From Diphasiastrum complanatum (taxonomy: Eukaryota > Streptophyta > Lycopodiopsida > Lycopodiales > Lycopodiaceae), in NCBI GenBank assembly GCA_029204225.1, contig CM055096.1, positions 45,727,346-45,791,345 on the forward strand: 64,000 nt of DNA, read 5' to 3'. Within the stretch, counting starts at the first letter, position 1; each line of letters starts with the position of its first letter. The notes beneath the pieces are model-generated. The model was not told the DNA's origin, made no database searches, and saw only the letters and a list, made by a program, of their open reading frames with translations. This document shows, in pieces, positions 1 to 9,852 of this stretch. Both the position numbers and the translations under genes were made by a program.

Positions 1-300
1 TAGTTTCAACTACAACTTATATTCAGAATAGATGTGCTACTAAAGGTCTCTCAGACAAAACACCATACGAAGCCTGGACAGGCTCCAAACCTTCTTTATC
101 AAACTTACAAGTTTTTGGATTTATCGCTTATGCGCAAATTCCACATGATCTCGGGCAGAAGCTCGACTTCCAGAGTATCAAATTGATTTTCATTAGCTAC
201 ACTACTTCAGATCAAGCTTATAAGCTATAAGATCTTGTCGAGTAGAAGATATTCACCAGCCGGGATGTCATATTCATTGAAGATCAGTTTATCGACCTCA
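1..300 (+). pseudogene. Ty1/copia pol fragment, integrase C-terminal region
   Basis: The plus strand reads as the end of a copia integrase and its link to reverse transcriptase: YIQNRCATKG, then TPYEAWTGSKPSLSNLQVFG, AYAQIPHDLGQKLD and SRDVIF. These blocks occur in this order in plant copia polyproteins. Two in-frame stops (after QAYKL and after DLVE) show that the copy is dead. It is cut by the window edge, and the RT that should follow is not recognisable. Confidence 0.8.
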
Positions 301-1639
301 AAGGTAAGGGAAAATCTTATATTGCTGAACTATCGGACTCTCCTGAAATATTGAACTCTTTAGTTTCAAAGTTGACAATTCCTTTTGAAGGTCCAAGCCC
401 ATCTACTCCCAACAAATTCAGCTGTCATCGTTGACCTTCCAAGCATTAATTATGGAGCGCTAGCCCACTTTGCCTCATCAGTAATCTGAATGATGATTGC
501 CAGGGTATACTTTGAATCGAAAAAACAAGTTCACCTACATTACAACTCACCATCATTGTCAAAGGGATCATAGTGGCCTCAAAATTATTGTTTGAATCTA
601 AGAATCATAAGCAAAGAAGAGTTGCCTTGCTGTAGCTAGGTTTGTCAAAGTACTGGATCACAAGAGCTCTTACATATCCTAAGGAAGTTTTTATAACTCT
701 CCACACAACGTTATTTGAAGATGACTCTTAGTAGATTCATGGAGAAAATTGTGCAACTGACCGGATCACTGACCCGCCAAACCTAAGCACGTTTCCATAG
801 CAACTACTCCATCGCTGCTGCCATATTAGATGTCTTCACTACTGTTGAGTGTCAGTTACAAGAGAACGAGACCATCGCTGCCTTCACCACTGTTTGCTAT
901 TTGTTAGCTACAAAAAATTTCAATTTCAAGTTAATCTAGAAAAATCGAACTCAATCATGAGTATTATGATGTATATTCTGATAGGTATTGTTGTTGTACA
1001 AATGATATTTATTGTCGGTTATGTTTAGAGCTTTGTCATTGTAAAATATGATTTTGTTAACACTGCATAAGCCAACTCTCTTGGAATATAGAGAGAAGGC
1101 CATCTAAATGACTATACGGAATGGAATATCCCCTGTAGCTTGGAATCAACCCCATATATTTTTTACAGAGAGTACTTGATGATACTTGTCAGAATATACA
1201 AGTAATATCTTGTCCTTTTTGTTTTTGAGTTTTTCTTATTCAATCACACCCTTGTTGAAAAATACGAAGTGATTGGTTTCATCCTATACATAGACTCCCG
1301 AATGATCTTAGACATTGTACACACTGTAAATGTATGAAATAATCAAAAATATCTCGAAAACCTTTTACTGCATACTTGTTGACAATCATTCACCTATTAT
1401 GATGAAACGAATTCTAAAGGGTGAAAATTTGCTGGGAATGGAAAAAACATTTTACTCAAGATTAAGCTTGCCATGATATCTTTTGAGTAAATGACGTCGA
1501 TGGACATAAAATGCAGTAAAGGGAAGCAATAAATATCATAATACAAACCAAAGCAAAAATATTGTGTGTGATGAACGGGACCCTTATTCAAGAAAGGAAG
1601 GCCTATTTTTCCTTTCAGTTCTTCAAGGCCCTTTCAAAG
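301..1639. other. No gene recognised; probably degraded retroelement sequence
   Basis: The first 150 bases may continue the low-complexity linker of the copia fragment at the window edge. After that I see only AT-rich sequence with short open frames that match nothing I know. No LTR ends, primer-binding site or tandem repeat were found. Confidence 0.4.
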
Positions 1640-2371
1640 CCCATCTCCACCATTAGTTTCAATCTGATGGCCTATACTTAATTCTCCATGGTCAATCTCT
1701 ACCATAGATTGATTTTCTAGTCAATCCAACGAACCTCATCGAAATTGCGTGCTAGACTGCGTCCCTACATTCGCTGGCCTCCTGCGATCGATGTCTTCCT
1801 GCTCGCACTGGCCGCGCGGTGTTGTCCCGAGCACCTCCTTCCTCCTCCACCTCGTTTCTTGGCTATGGATTCTAGCCACGGTTTCAGCTATTGTCATCTT
1901 CTTATTCTCTCCTAGATCCACGGCCCACTACGGCTACTTAATAGCCAGGTCACACTAGTTGGGCGCCTCTTTGTTGATGGTTACAGATCCAAACAAGGTT
2001 CAGAAACTGGAGAGATTCACCATTGTTTAGCTCAAAACCCTAGCTGAGTGAGGAACAACTATTCTTTGGACTTTATCTGATCTGTTTGAGAATTTCTTTG
2101 AGCAGCTACCTATTTCTCTGAGGTCGCTTAACAACAAGCAATCTTTTGCACCAAACCACTCTTCAAACGGTGTTTGATTGGATTCAAACCAATCACAAAT
2201 GCCAAGCAACCCTCTAGAAGAATTTTTAGCTTCAATCTTTGTTTGATTTCTGATTCAACCGACAATTCCCTGTCTCTGAATCCTTTTTACAGTTTTGAGC
2301 CGTGCTTCCTAGCCAACAAACCGTCGTGAATTTGCAGCTCTCTGTACTTGTCTGGTGATTCAAGCCACCAA
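1640..2371 (-). other. 5' leader of the LTR2 copia element
   Basis: On the minus strand this lies directly inside the primer-binding site, where a retroelement leader is expected. It resembles the leader inside element A (about 7550-8290): both contain the blocks CACTGGCCGCGCG and TCTCTGAGGTCGC in the same order, so the two elements are related although their LTRs differ. No gag start follows. The matching element interior seems to lie near 26.8-28 kb after rearrangement. Confidence 0.5.
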
Positions 2372-2385
2372 GGGCTCTGATACAA
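2372..2385 (-). promoter_or_regulatory. Primer-binding site of the LTR2 element
   Basis: The minus strand reads TTGTATCAGAGCCC, one base from the plant initiator tRNA-Met site TGGTATCAGAGC. It touches the inner end of the 5' LTR2, which sets the orientation of the element as minus here. Confidence 0.75.
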
Positions 2386-2633
2386 AGTTAAAAAAACATA
2401 GTTTAAACACCCAACCGGATCAATCGCCACAGCACAACGTCAAGTGCAACAAGACCACAGAATTGATCTCCTCAAACTGTATATTCAACTGATAAGTAAG
2501 TACAAAGATAAGTTGCTTAAAAGCACTCAAAGGGCTCGTAAAAGAAAGATGGCCCGATAACTCTAGAACTAAGCACACGTGGTGCCGTCGAAATAAGAAA
2601 GCACTGTATAAGTCGATCATTGCTATTTTAACT
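2386..2633 (-). mobile_element. 5' LTR of split copia element (LTR2)
   Basis: A 248-bp LTR with inverted ends AGTTAA...TTAACT. It is the reverse complement of 28023-28270, also 248 bp, with about nine differences (about 96% identity by eye). On the plus strand it is followed by TTTTC, the complement of the GAAAA after the 3' copy, consistent with the 5-bp target duplication of a single insertion. The two LTRs are now 25 kb apart and in opposite orientation. Confidence 0.8.
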
Positions 2634-2634
2634 T

Positions 2635-2890
2635 TTTCCACAAAGATCAAGTGCTTAAGAGTGACAATGGTGGTGAGTCCATATCTACCAAGTTCAAGGC
2701 CTTTTGTGATGAGCATGGGATCAAGAGGGAGTATACAACATCAAGGACTCCACAACAAAATGGAGTGGCTAAAAGGAAGAATAGGACTTTATGTGAAAGT
2801 GCTAAAGTTATGAGGTTAAGTGCTGATCTTGACAAACCATTTTGGGATCATGCTTTGTTGTGTGCCAATTTCTGGTGCAATAGATGGTAG
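2635..2890 (+). pseudogene. Copia element C integrase, C-terminal part
   Basis: The plus strand encodes LKSDNGGESISTKFKAFCDE, then RTPQQNGVAKRKNRTLCESA and a WDHALLCANF block. This is the second half of the copia integrase catalytic core; the usual Glu of the third DDE position (VAERKNRT) is Lys here (VAKRKNRT). The first half of this integrase lies at about 28276-28870 on the minus strand. The protein break matches exactly where LTR2 inserted (ENQFS / TKIK). Confidence 0.8.
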
Positions 2891-3186
2891 ATTACATATG
2901 CAGCATGAGTTTGCCACATACATTATGATGAAGTCTTAATGTTTGGCCAATCATGGACATATAATGAGGAGCTCAACCATGAGAAAATCATATCGAAACC
3001 TTGGTGCTGTAGCCTCATTTTCTGCTGAACCTAGGGAGAATAATACTCAAAGCTACTTGGACTTCAAATCTAGAGCACATACATTATGGATCTAGTTGTA
3101 GTATGTACAAGAGAGTTGGCAGTATCAGATTGAAGGATAGTGAAGTCCAAGTATGCATTGTTGTTAATTATGTAATTAAAATGCTG

Positions 3187-3950
3187 CTATATTGATACTT
3201 TCAACCTCCATGTATAGACCTCTTCCTCTAGTTTGCCAGGCAAGAAGGTTGTCTTCTCATCCACAATGTGGATCCTAAGGTCATAAGCTACTATATATGC
3301 AAATAACAGACGTAGGGATGAATGTTTAACGATAGGAGAGAAGGTTTCAAAGTAGTCAATACCATATCTCTGAGAGAAACCCTTCGCTACCAGTCTTGCC
3401 TTGTATTTCGTCACATTCCCATCTGGTTCGTATTTGAGCTTAAAGACCCATTTGCATTTGACAGTCTTGCACTTATGTGATAATGGCTCTAACGTCCATA
3501 CCTGGTTCTTCCTCATGGACTCCATCTCTTTGTTCATGGCTTGGATCCATCTGTCCTTTTCTGGACATTCAATCGCTTCCTCGAAAGTCTGTGGTTCACC
3601 AATGAATCCGCAAAACTCTTCTGATATGGAAGCTGAGCTGCCTAACACATATCTTGCTGGCGCTCTAAGTGGTCTTGTCGACTTTCTAGGAGATCCTCCT
3701 GGAACAGCTATGTCTTTGCCTTTGTCTGTTCTGCTCGGTCCGGAACCATCTTGGTTTACAAGAACTACGGTAGTAGGCTGCCTCTCGAATCTTTCTTCTT
3801 CTGATTCGTCGTTCGAATGGGAGACGACTCAAAAATCTTCGTTTTCGTTTTTGTCCTCTGCTCCCTCTGTCATTGGCGGTAGGTCATAGTATTGTCTCTC
3901 CAGAACTTCGTAGCTGACAGGATCGTCATTGGCCATTGTCCTGCTCTCAT
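3187..3950 (-). pseudogene. Copia element A: integrase-RT linker and N-terminal half of reverse transcriptase
   Basis: On the minus strand, after an acidic linker, come CKWVFKLKYEPDGNVTKYKA, RLVAKGFSQRYGIDYFETFS and VDEKTTFLPGKLEEEVY, the ordered early RT motifs of Ty1/copia (usually [18 protein letters not shown]). Homology stops abruptly at about 3200, before the SLYGLKQ and YVDD motifs. Those follow on the opposite strand at about 13.43 kb. At least one in-frame stop lies in the linker. Confidence 0.85.
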
Positions 3951-3954
3951 CGAA

Positions 3955-5180
3955 TCAGACATCTCTCACTGTTTTCATAGTGTTCGTGTTTGGCATGTAG
4001 ATTTTGTAGTATGAAAAATCATTGTCATAACCTACCAGAAATACCTGTTCGGCTTTCTCATCAAGCTTCTTTCGAAGCTTATCAGGAATATGTGCATAAG
4101 CTGCACAGCCAAAGATTCTGACGTGAGACAGGTTGGGCTTTCTACCCCACCATAGCTTGTGTGGTGTCGTGTGAGGGACACCAGACTTGTCTGTTCTATT
4201 CTGGATGTATGCAACTATAGCTACTGCTTCAGCCCACAGTGCCCTTGGAGCTTTCGAGTAGGCCATCATACATCTGGCTGCTTTCATCAAGGTCCTGTTC
4301 TTTCGTTCAACAACAGCATTGTGCTGCGGTGTGTAGGCTGTAGTCCTTCTATGAATGATGTTGCGATCATTGCAGAAGTCAGTGAAGCGATTTGAGATGT
4401 ATTCGCCACCTCGATATGTTCTGATCTGCTTCACTTTACTACCTATACATCTTTCAGTCCAATTCACATATTCTGTGAATTTATCAAGAGCTTCAGATTT
4501 ATTCTGAATAAAATACACTTTGGCAAATTTGCTATAGTCATCAATGAAGGTTATATAATACTTTGAACTTCCTACTGAGATCACGTTGAATGGTCCGTAG
4601 ATGTCAGAATGCACTAGCTCCAGAATCTTGGTCGTTCTATAGGAGCCTTTGATGAATGGAGTGCATGACATTTTGACCTTCAAACATGCATCACAGGTGG
4701 TCGAACTAGTTGCATTTGAGATGCTGACCCCTGTTATCGCTCCATGATGGCTTTCTTGATAAAGTGTCATTGAGTTCATGTGGTAGAGTCTTCTGTGCCA
4801 TAGAGTGTCTGGCTGGTCATCATGAGTCTGATGCACCTGATCTCCAAGTAGGCATATCTTCAGAGGATATAGGTTTCCTTTCCTTTTGCCTTGAGTGATC
4901 AAAGTACTGGTACTGGTGTCAATCATGTTGCATGCTTCGTTAGAAAACGTCACACGCATCCCTGTATCTACTATTCTTGCTACAGAAAGCAAGTCTTGTT
5001 GCAGAGTAGGCACGAACAGAACGTCTTCGAGTCATCTGTCTTTGCCCTTGGTGTTGAGCCATAGTGAACCAATACCGTTCACTTGATGTCTAGATCCATC
5101 TTCAAGAACTATGAATCTTGAAGGATCTGCACTTCTGAAATCAGACATGATTCGTCTTGATGTCATGAAGTGTGAGGTGG
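3955..5180 (-). pseudogene. Copia element A: protease end, GAG-pre-integrase and integrase
   Basis: The protease motif appears as ILDLGATSHF (normally DSGAT). The pre-integrase finger shows LWHRRLYHMN and CDACLKVK. The catalytic acids of the core are present in HSDIYGP, FIDDYSK and VVERKNRT, so the DDE set is intact. The C-terminal block HVRIFGCAAYAHIPDKLRKK and the linker start SYYKIY follow. The longest open stretch is 352 codons; a stop near 5028 separates the protease part. Confidence 0.88.
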
Positions 5181-5379
5181 CTCCTAAATCTAGGATCACC
5201 TCATGTGTGTCAGATGTTTATGTTGCACACACGTCTTCACAGATGTAGGTGGTCGAACAGTTTCTGTTCGTTCTTCCTTTGCCCATCTTTGAGCTCTCGG
5301 GATCCTCGACATAGGATGAACTGTTACTATTCTCCTGTCTGTTCTATGCTGATTTGTTCCTCGGGTTCTACCGGCAATC

Positions 5380-6213
5380 CACAGTTGCGTGACCCTTCTT
5401 GTGGCAATGGATACACTCAATCTTGGGATTGAGCCAGCATGTATCTACTGTATGCCCGTCTCTTCTGCATCTCAAGCAAGTCTTCTTGTCTGCACCTTGT
5501 TGCTTCGACCTCCCTTTAGTCTTCCAGTTGCCCTTTCTGCCTTTGATTCAACTCCCTCTTAGGCTTATATTGCTTGGATTTTTCTTTGTTGCCGTAGAGG
5601 GCCTGGTTAGAACCATCTTTGTGATCGAGATGCTCTCTGGCCTCGACTTCCTCCGAATCTCGACAATCGCCTTTTCGAGGTTCATGGTAGGATCTTTCAT
5701 GAGCAGGGTTCTCGTTGTCTAAAATGATCTGGGTAAGGCTCTCAACAGGTACGCGAGTTGCTTCTCAGTTGACACAGCGTTCTTTGCTCCAGAATTATGT
5801 AGTGATAGAAATAGATCCTTCATCTTTCTCACGAAAGAAGTGAGGTCTTTTCCATCCCACTGCAAATTCGTCAGCTGATCTTCCAACATCATGATTTGAC
5901 TTCTTGATTTTGTCTGAAGTCTGGTGAGCAATGCATCCCACATCTCCTTAGCTTTGGAGAGTGTTGTTAGGTCAAGTGTCAGACTATCTTCGATGGAAGA
6001 TGATAGCAAAGCTACTGCCTTGTCATTTTTCTCCCTCCATTCACGTAGCTCCTTGCCTGATGTTGTAGGCATCTCTTCTGTGCCATCCACCCATGGGGAT
6101 AAACCTTTGCCCTTGAGTATGAGTTATGTCTTAACTTTCCAGGCTAGAAAGTTAGATCTTGAAAAATTAAGAATTGTGCAGATCTTGCTCTCCATGCTGC
6201 TGATTGAAGCCAT
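5380..6213 (-). pseudogene. Copia element A: gag with two CCHC zinc knuckles
   Basis: Gag begins at the ATG at 6213 (MASISSMESK), with LAWKVKT matching the conserved gag tryptophan region, then WDALLTRLQ and LEDQLTNLQWDGKDLTSFVR. The distal part contains two CX2CX4HX4C knuckles, CLRCRRDGHTVDTC and CIHCHKKGHATVDC, while most plant copia gags have one. A stop after VKT and frame changes near 5719 inactivate it. Transcription would start in the LTR at 8304-8555. Confidence 0.8.
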
Positions 6214-8290
6214 TGCTCCTTGGAGTCTGTTTCCTCGGTTGATAGTTGTTTGTCTGAATGCTTGGCCTCTTGGATCTGATAGCTTCTTGGCGTCTAATTA
6301 TAATAAGACAGTTAGGCTCTGTCAAAGAAGAAGAAGAAATCGTGAAATAGTCGCGACAACCACGATCCTCTTACGATTCAGATGGAGTTCAAATGCGATC
6401 GCTGGACACTGCCAGCTGAATCACTCCTACAGTCCTCCAAAATGTAGTCAGGCACTGCTGATCTGCGATTATAAAATTAATGCAGCACTTAACATAGTCT
6501 CAACCAAGGTGCAGAATTCAAATGAACAAGGAAACTTAGACACACGAACAAACAGCAGACGCATTTGCATTTGAGATCAAATACAACAAGAAAATCATCT
6601 ATATTGATCTTTCTCTGATTTCTTCAAGCACTGCATGCAAATCCATGCAGTGCGTTGGCGTGGGAGAAACACGGTTCTCTCATGAGCAATCGTCTTGCTT
6701 TAGTAGCGGACAGTTGGATCTACAGATCCTAGACATAATTGTCTTCGCACGCAGACGGACATGTATTCTATGATTTCGTCTTGATTGCTTACTAGCATCA
6801 GACCACCACACTGTATGTGTACTCTGTCATCTATACTGTCAAGTATCATCCAGCAAGTATATAGTCGCTCTATGTAACTTTTAAGATTAGAGTGATTAAC
6901 CATCTACAACTAATCAGGAAATTACAAGAGTGGCAGATTAGCCACGACCTAAAGTATATCTGCTGACGTCATGCCATCAGATCAGATATCTGTACTTATG
7001 GGTACTTGTAGGATCTTGGCTGGTACTCTTTGGAATGTGAAGAGGCAGGAGAAGGTTTCACGACGTTGGTTTTGTTTCTATCGTTGGTTTCGTTTGCCCT
7101 TTTTTCTCATACTGGACTGCAAAAGGTTCTCGTGCTAGTCGACAAAAGATTCTCGTTCGTGAATCTTTCATGTTTGCGAACCGTTCGTGTTCGTCTCCTT
7201 TGACTTTCATGCTTGCAAACCGTTCATCTTCGTTTCCTTTGACTTTCGTGTTTGCGAACCGTTCGTCTTCGTGTTTTGTGTCAGGCGGAGGGTTGAAAGC
7301 TAGCAAGGCTTTGTAGTTAGAAACATTTTGTTTTCTCAAAACGGATTAAGGAGGCAAAATTAAGGGCCTTTCTAACTTTTTGAACTAATTCTTCAATTTG
7401 AAGAGACTTCAACCTTCAGTGAATATGGACCCAACTCAATTTTCAATATGAAAGTTTTTACTGAAAGTGAATGGCTAAATGCCCTTCAGCCCCTTCTAAT
7501 GAAGTTTTCCAAAGAAGGAAAGAGATCCAACGATCTCTTCGCATCTCATGGTCCCTGTTGCTTGCTGGATGTTCGATCTCCACCATCCATTCTCCCCATC
7601 CTTAATCTAGCAGTTCAACTTGGTTCTGAGCATTCAATCCTTCTCCACCAGTCGCTAGCGCCCTAGAGACACAATGGCCTGCTTCTCACTGGCCGCGCGC
7701 GAGCTCCACGAGCTCCTCTTCTTCTATATCTCCAAGGTTTTGGATATGGCTGCCCTCTGAAATCTGATCCAGCACACCACGACTAGCTTTGATCTGATTG
7801 AACTAATCAGGGCACCATCCTTTCTGCTTTTACAGCAATAAAAATTGTTGAGTATAGAGAGAAATCCACGTTTTTGAGCTTCCAAACCCTAGGCCAGGGT
7901 TTTTCTCAAAAAATTGAATTTGGCTTCCTATTCACAGTTCTTTGATAGGCCAATCCTCTTCCTCTGAGGTCGCCCTACTGCTAGGAGTGTGATGCTTCAA
8001 ACCGTTCTCAAAACGGTGTTCGTTTGAATGCACACTGACTGCAAACGCCAAGTAGCCTTCCTTCGAAATTTCAAACTTCCGTTTGCTAAGGTTCTGATTC
8101 AGTCGACAACTCTTCTCTCTGAATCCTCACACAGTCTCAAGCTCAGCAAGCTTCTGTGTGCTAGAATTTGTGCACTAGTGCTTCACTTTCGATCTACAAC
8201 TCGTAGTAGACCCCGAACTCTCAGAAGACTGTACTTCTCCCGAAGCTCTCTTTAACGACGACACTGTACTGTTGTGTACACTCCCTGTAC
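6214..8290 (-). other. Long 5' leader of copia element A
   Basis: About 2.1 kb between primer-binding site and gag. No credible protein is encoded; a minus-strand open frame at 7058-7339 comes from a short tandem repeat. Part of the leader (7550-8290) resembles the leader of the LTR2 element. The leader is long for a plant copia element, so an insertion inside it is possible. Confidence 0.5.
7168..7272. repeat. 39-bp tandem repeat, about 2.7 copies
   Basis: Units start near 7168, 7207 and 7246 and share TTGCGAACCGTTCGT with CCTTTGACTTTC. On the minus strand the period is 13 codons and would read as copies of VKGDEHERFANMK. Because 39 is divisible by three the frame stays open, but no larger gene contains it. 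Confidence 0.75.
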
Positions 8291-8303
8291 GGCTCTGATA
8301 CCA
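8291..8303 (-). promoter_or_regulatory. Primer-binding site of copia element A
   Basis: The minus strand reads TGGTATCAGAGCC, a full match to the usual plant initiator tRNA-Met primer site. It abuts the LTR ending at 8304 and places the element body to the left. Confidence 0.88.
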
Positions 8304-8555
8304 ACTTAGAATTCGTTTCGAACATGAACACAGACAAAAAAGACTCTCCACAACAAGCTCACATAGCAACTGTATTTTTCAAAATGAAATTACATTGTAC
8401 ATATAGTTCTTCACTCAGGCAACCCATGCATGACCCAGGTTGTCGTTGGTGGGATGTGTGTCCTGTCGACTTGCCTTGTGGCGAGGCCAACTGATCCTTA
8501 TCGACTGATAGGACCCACAGTACAGTAGCACAATTGTTCTACTTTAATTCTAACT
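8304..8555 (-). mobile_element. 5' LTR of copia element A (LTR1)
   Basis: A 252-bp LTR, beginning AGTTAGAATT and ending AATTCTAAGT in element orientation. It matches, in inverse orientation, the 3' LTR at 23437-23690, sharing for example GGGTCCTATCAGTCGATAAG and GTCATGCATGGGTTGCCTGA. The flank outside it (8556 onward) is R1 repeat, and R1 also flanks the partner LTR. Confidence 0.85.
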
Positions 8556-9050
8556 ACAAGGATACTATCACTAATGAATTAAGTCTATTCCTCAATTGAG
8601 AAATACTCACTCAAGAACTCGGTATATCCTATGCACACAATTCCCTGATGAATCCAAATGACTCATAAATTATGTGTCTTATAAGCAATACACACAAAAC
8701 AAATAGTTTCCGGTGAATCTTCACATTGTCAGTTTAACTAATTAACTTCCTCTGGAGTAAATCAACTACTCAAGTTAATTGCCCATGATTTGGAAATCTT
8801 AAATGTCCAGGTGCAGCTCTTAATTGTACTAGTACAACACCACATTTAGATCCATATCCAAATCACTTTTAAGTTAACCTATATATCTATTGAAACATAT
8901 CTGTTAGCTCTGCAAGTAATTGTCAAACACAATACTTGATTATATGTCTATGTTCAACAACTAGGTTAAGTGCACCAGATAACCTTAGTAACCAGGAATA
9001 CATAGTAGATCCAAACAAGATAAATCGTGCACATATGAGAATAATTTCAC
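8556..9050 (-). repeat. Dispersed repeat R1, first part
   Basis: The reverse complement aligns by eye along its length with 62548-63055, sharing TTGCTTATAAGACACAT and GACATTTAAGATTT, with many substitutions and small gaps. R1 has no coding capacity that I can see. It stops precisely at LTR1, so R1 was probably the insertion target of that copia element. Confidence 0.65.
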
Positions 9051-9057
9051 TATAAAA

Positions 9058-9147
9058 ACAAGCAAAAACCTACTAAAATGGGCCGGGAGTAGGGCTTGCA
9101 CCAGCGCATTCCCTGACTTGGACCATTTTAGTGGTTTTTTGCTTGTT
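9058..9147. repeat. Inverted repeat 1 (90-bp hairpin)
   Basis: Arms of about 27 bp (9058-9084 and 9121-9147), ACAAGCAAAAACC...AAAATGG against its complement, with two or three mismatches. The loop holds a degraded GGGCTTGCACCAGCGC core also found in the next two hairpins. Confidence 0.7.
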
Positions 9148-9188
9148 TTCTATTTTGAACACAAATACTTTTTGTGTAATGACAATAG

Positions 9189-9244
9189 AATTGAATCGGG
9201 GCAGGGCTTGCACTGGCGCAAGCCCTGCCCTGGCCCATTTCAAT
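9189..9244. repeat. Inverted repeat 2 (GC-rich hairpin)
   Basis: GGGCAGGGCTTGC pairs with GCAAGCCCTGCCC across a six-base loop, and outer ATTGAA / TTCAAT arms also pair. It shares its core with the hairpins at 9058 and 9643. Confidence 0.75.
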
Positions 9245-9642
9245 GTTTTTTTACACATGTAGGAGTTGTGTCAACAATGGAACTTCTGAAAGATAGTGCT
9301 GCAAACTATGAGTCTAGCATCTCCATGATCAGACTCAACGCAAGAACTCGATTAAGAAATGGCCACTTGAAGGAACCCAACGAACACTTCACCGCATCTT
9401 AACGCAAATTCTTCTTAGAAGCCCATACTCAACTGCACTAATCATCTTCTCTTACAACCTAGAAATCTTAACGAATATGCTTGCCATTAATCCTTGTGTT
9501 TCCAAATAGGATAGATTCTTTAACAGCCCGAATGGCTTTTTTCTCAAGACATCAGTTAGTCTCCCCAATCTCACGAGCCATATCTTTTCACTCTCATCAC
9601 TCTTTGGCATATTTTTTATTTTGTTTTAGTTACAGTCATCAC

Positions 9643-9694
9643 AAATTGGGCCGGGGCAGGGCTTGCGCCAGTAAAGCCCTGCCCCAGCCCATTT
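9643..9694. repeat. Inverted repeat 3 (GC-rich hairpin)
   Basis: Arms of about 21 bp: GGGCCGGGGCAGGGCTT opposite AAGCCCTGCCCCAGCCC, flanked by AAAT/ATTT. It is the third member of one hairpin family in 640 bp. The surrounding DNA (9245-9852) holds no gene that I recognise. Confidence 0.75.
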
Positions 9695-9852
9695 CAGTGT
9701 TTTGGACAGAGGTGAACAACTTGTTCTTTTCTTGTTTGATGTTACGTGTCTTACATACTTCTATATGCTCTTCACGTTGAATTGTTTTGGGGCTTAGAAT
9801 CTTGTCTGTCAATGCACTATGTGTTGTCGTTGTTTAAAACATCCGATGATTA

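Noticed and set aside
3401-3889. 162-codon plus-strand frame
   Set aside because: It is antisense to the clear RT and linker coding sequence of element A.
5924-6574. 216-codon plus-strand frame
   Set aside because: Mostly antisense to gag of element A and its leader; composition is not protein-like.
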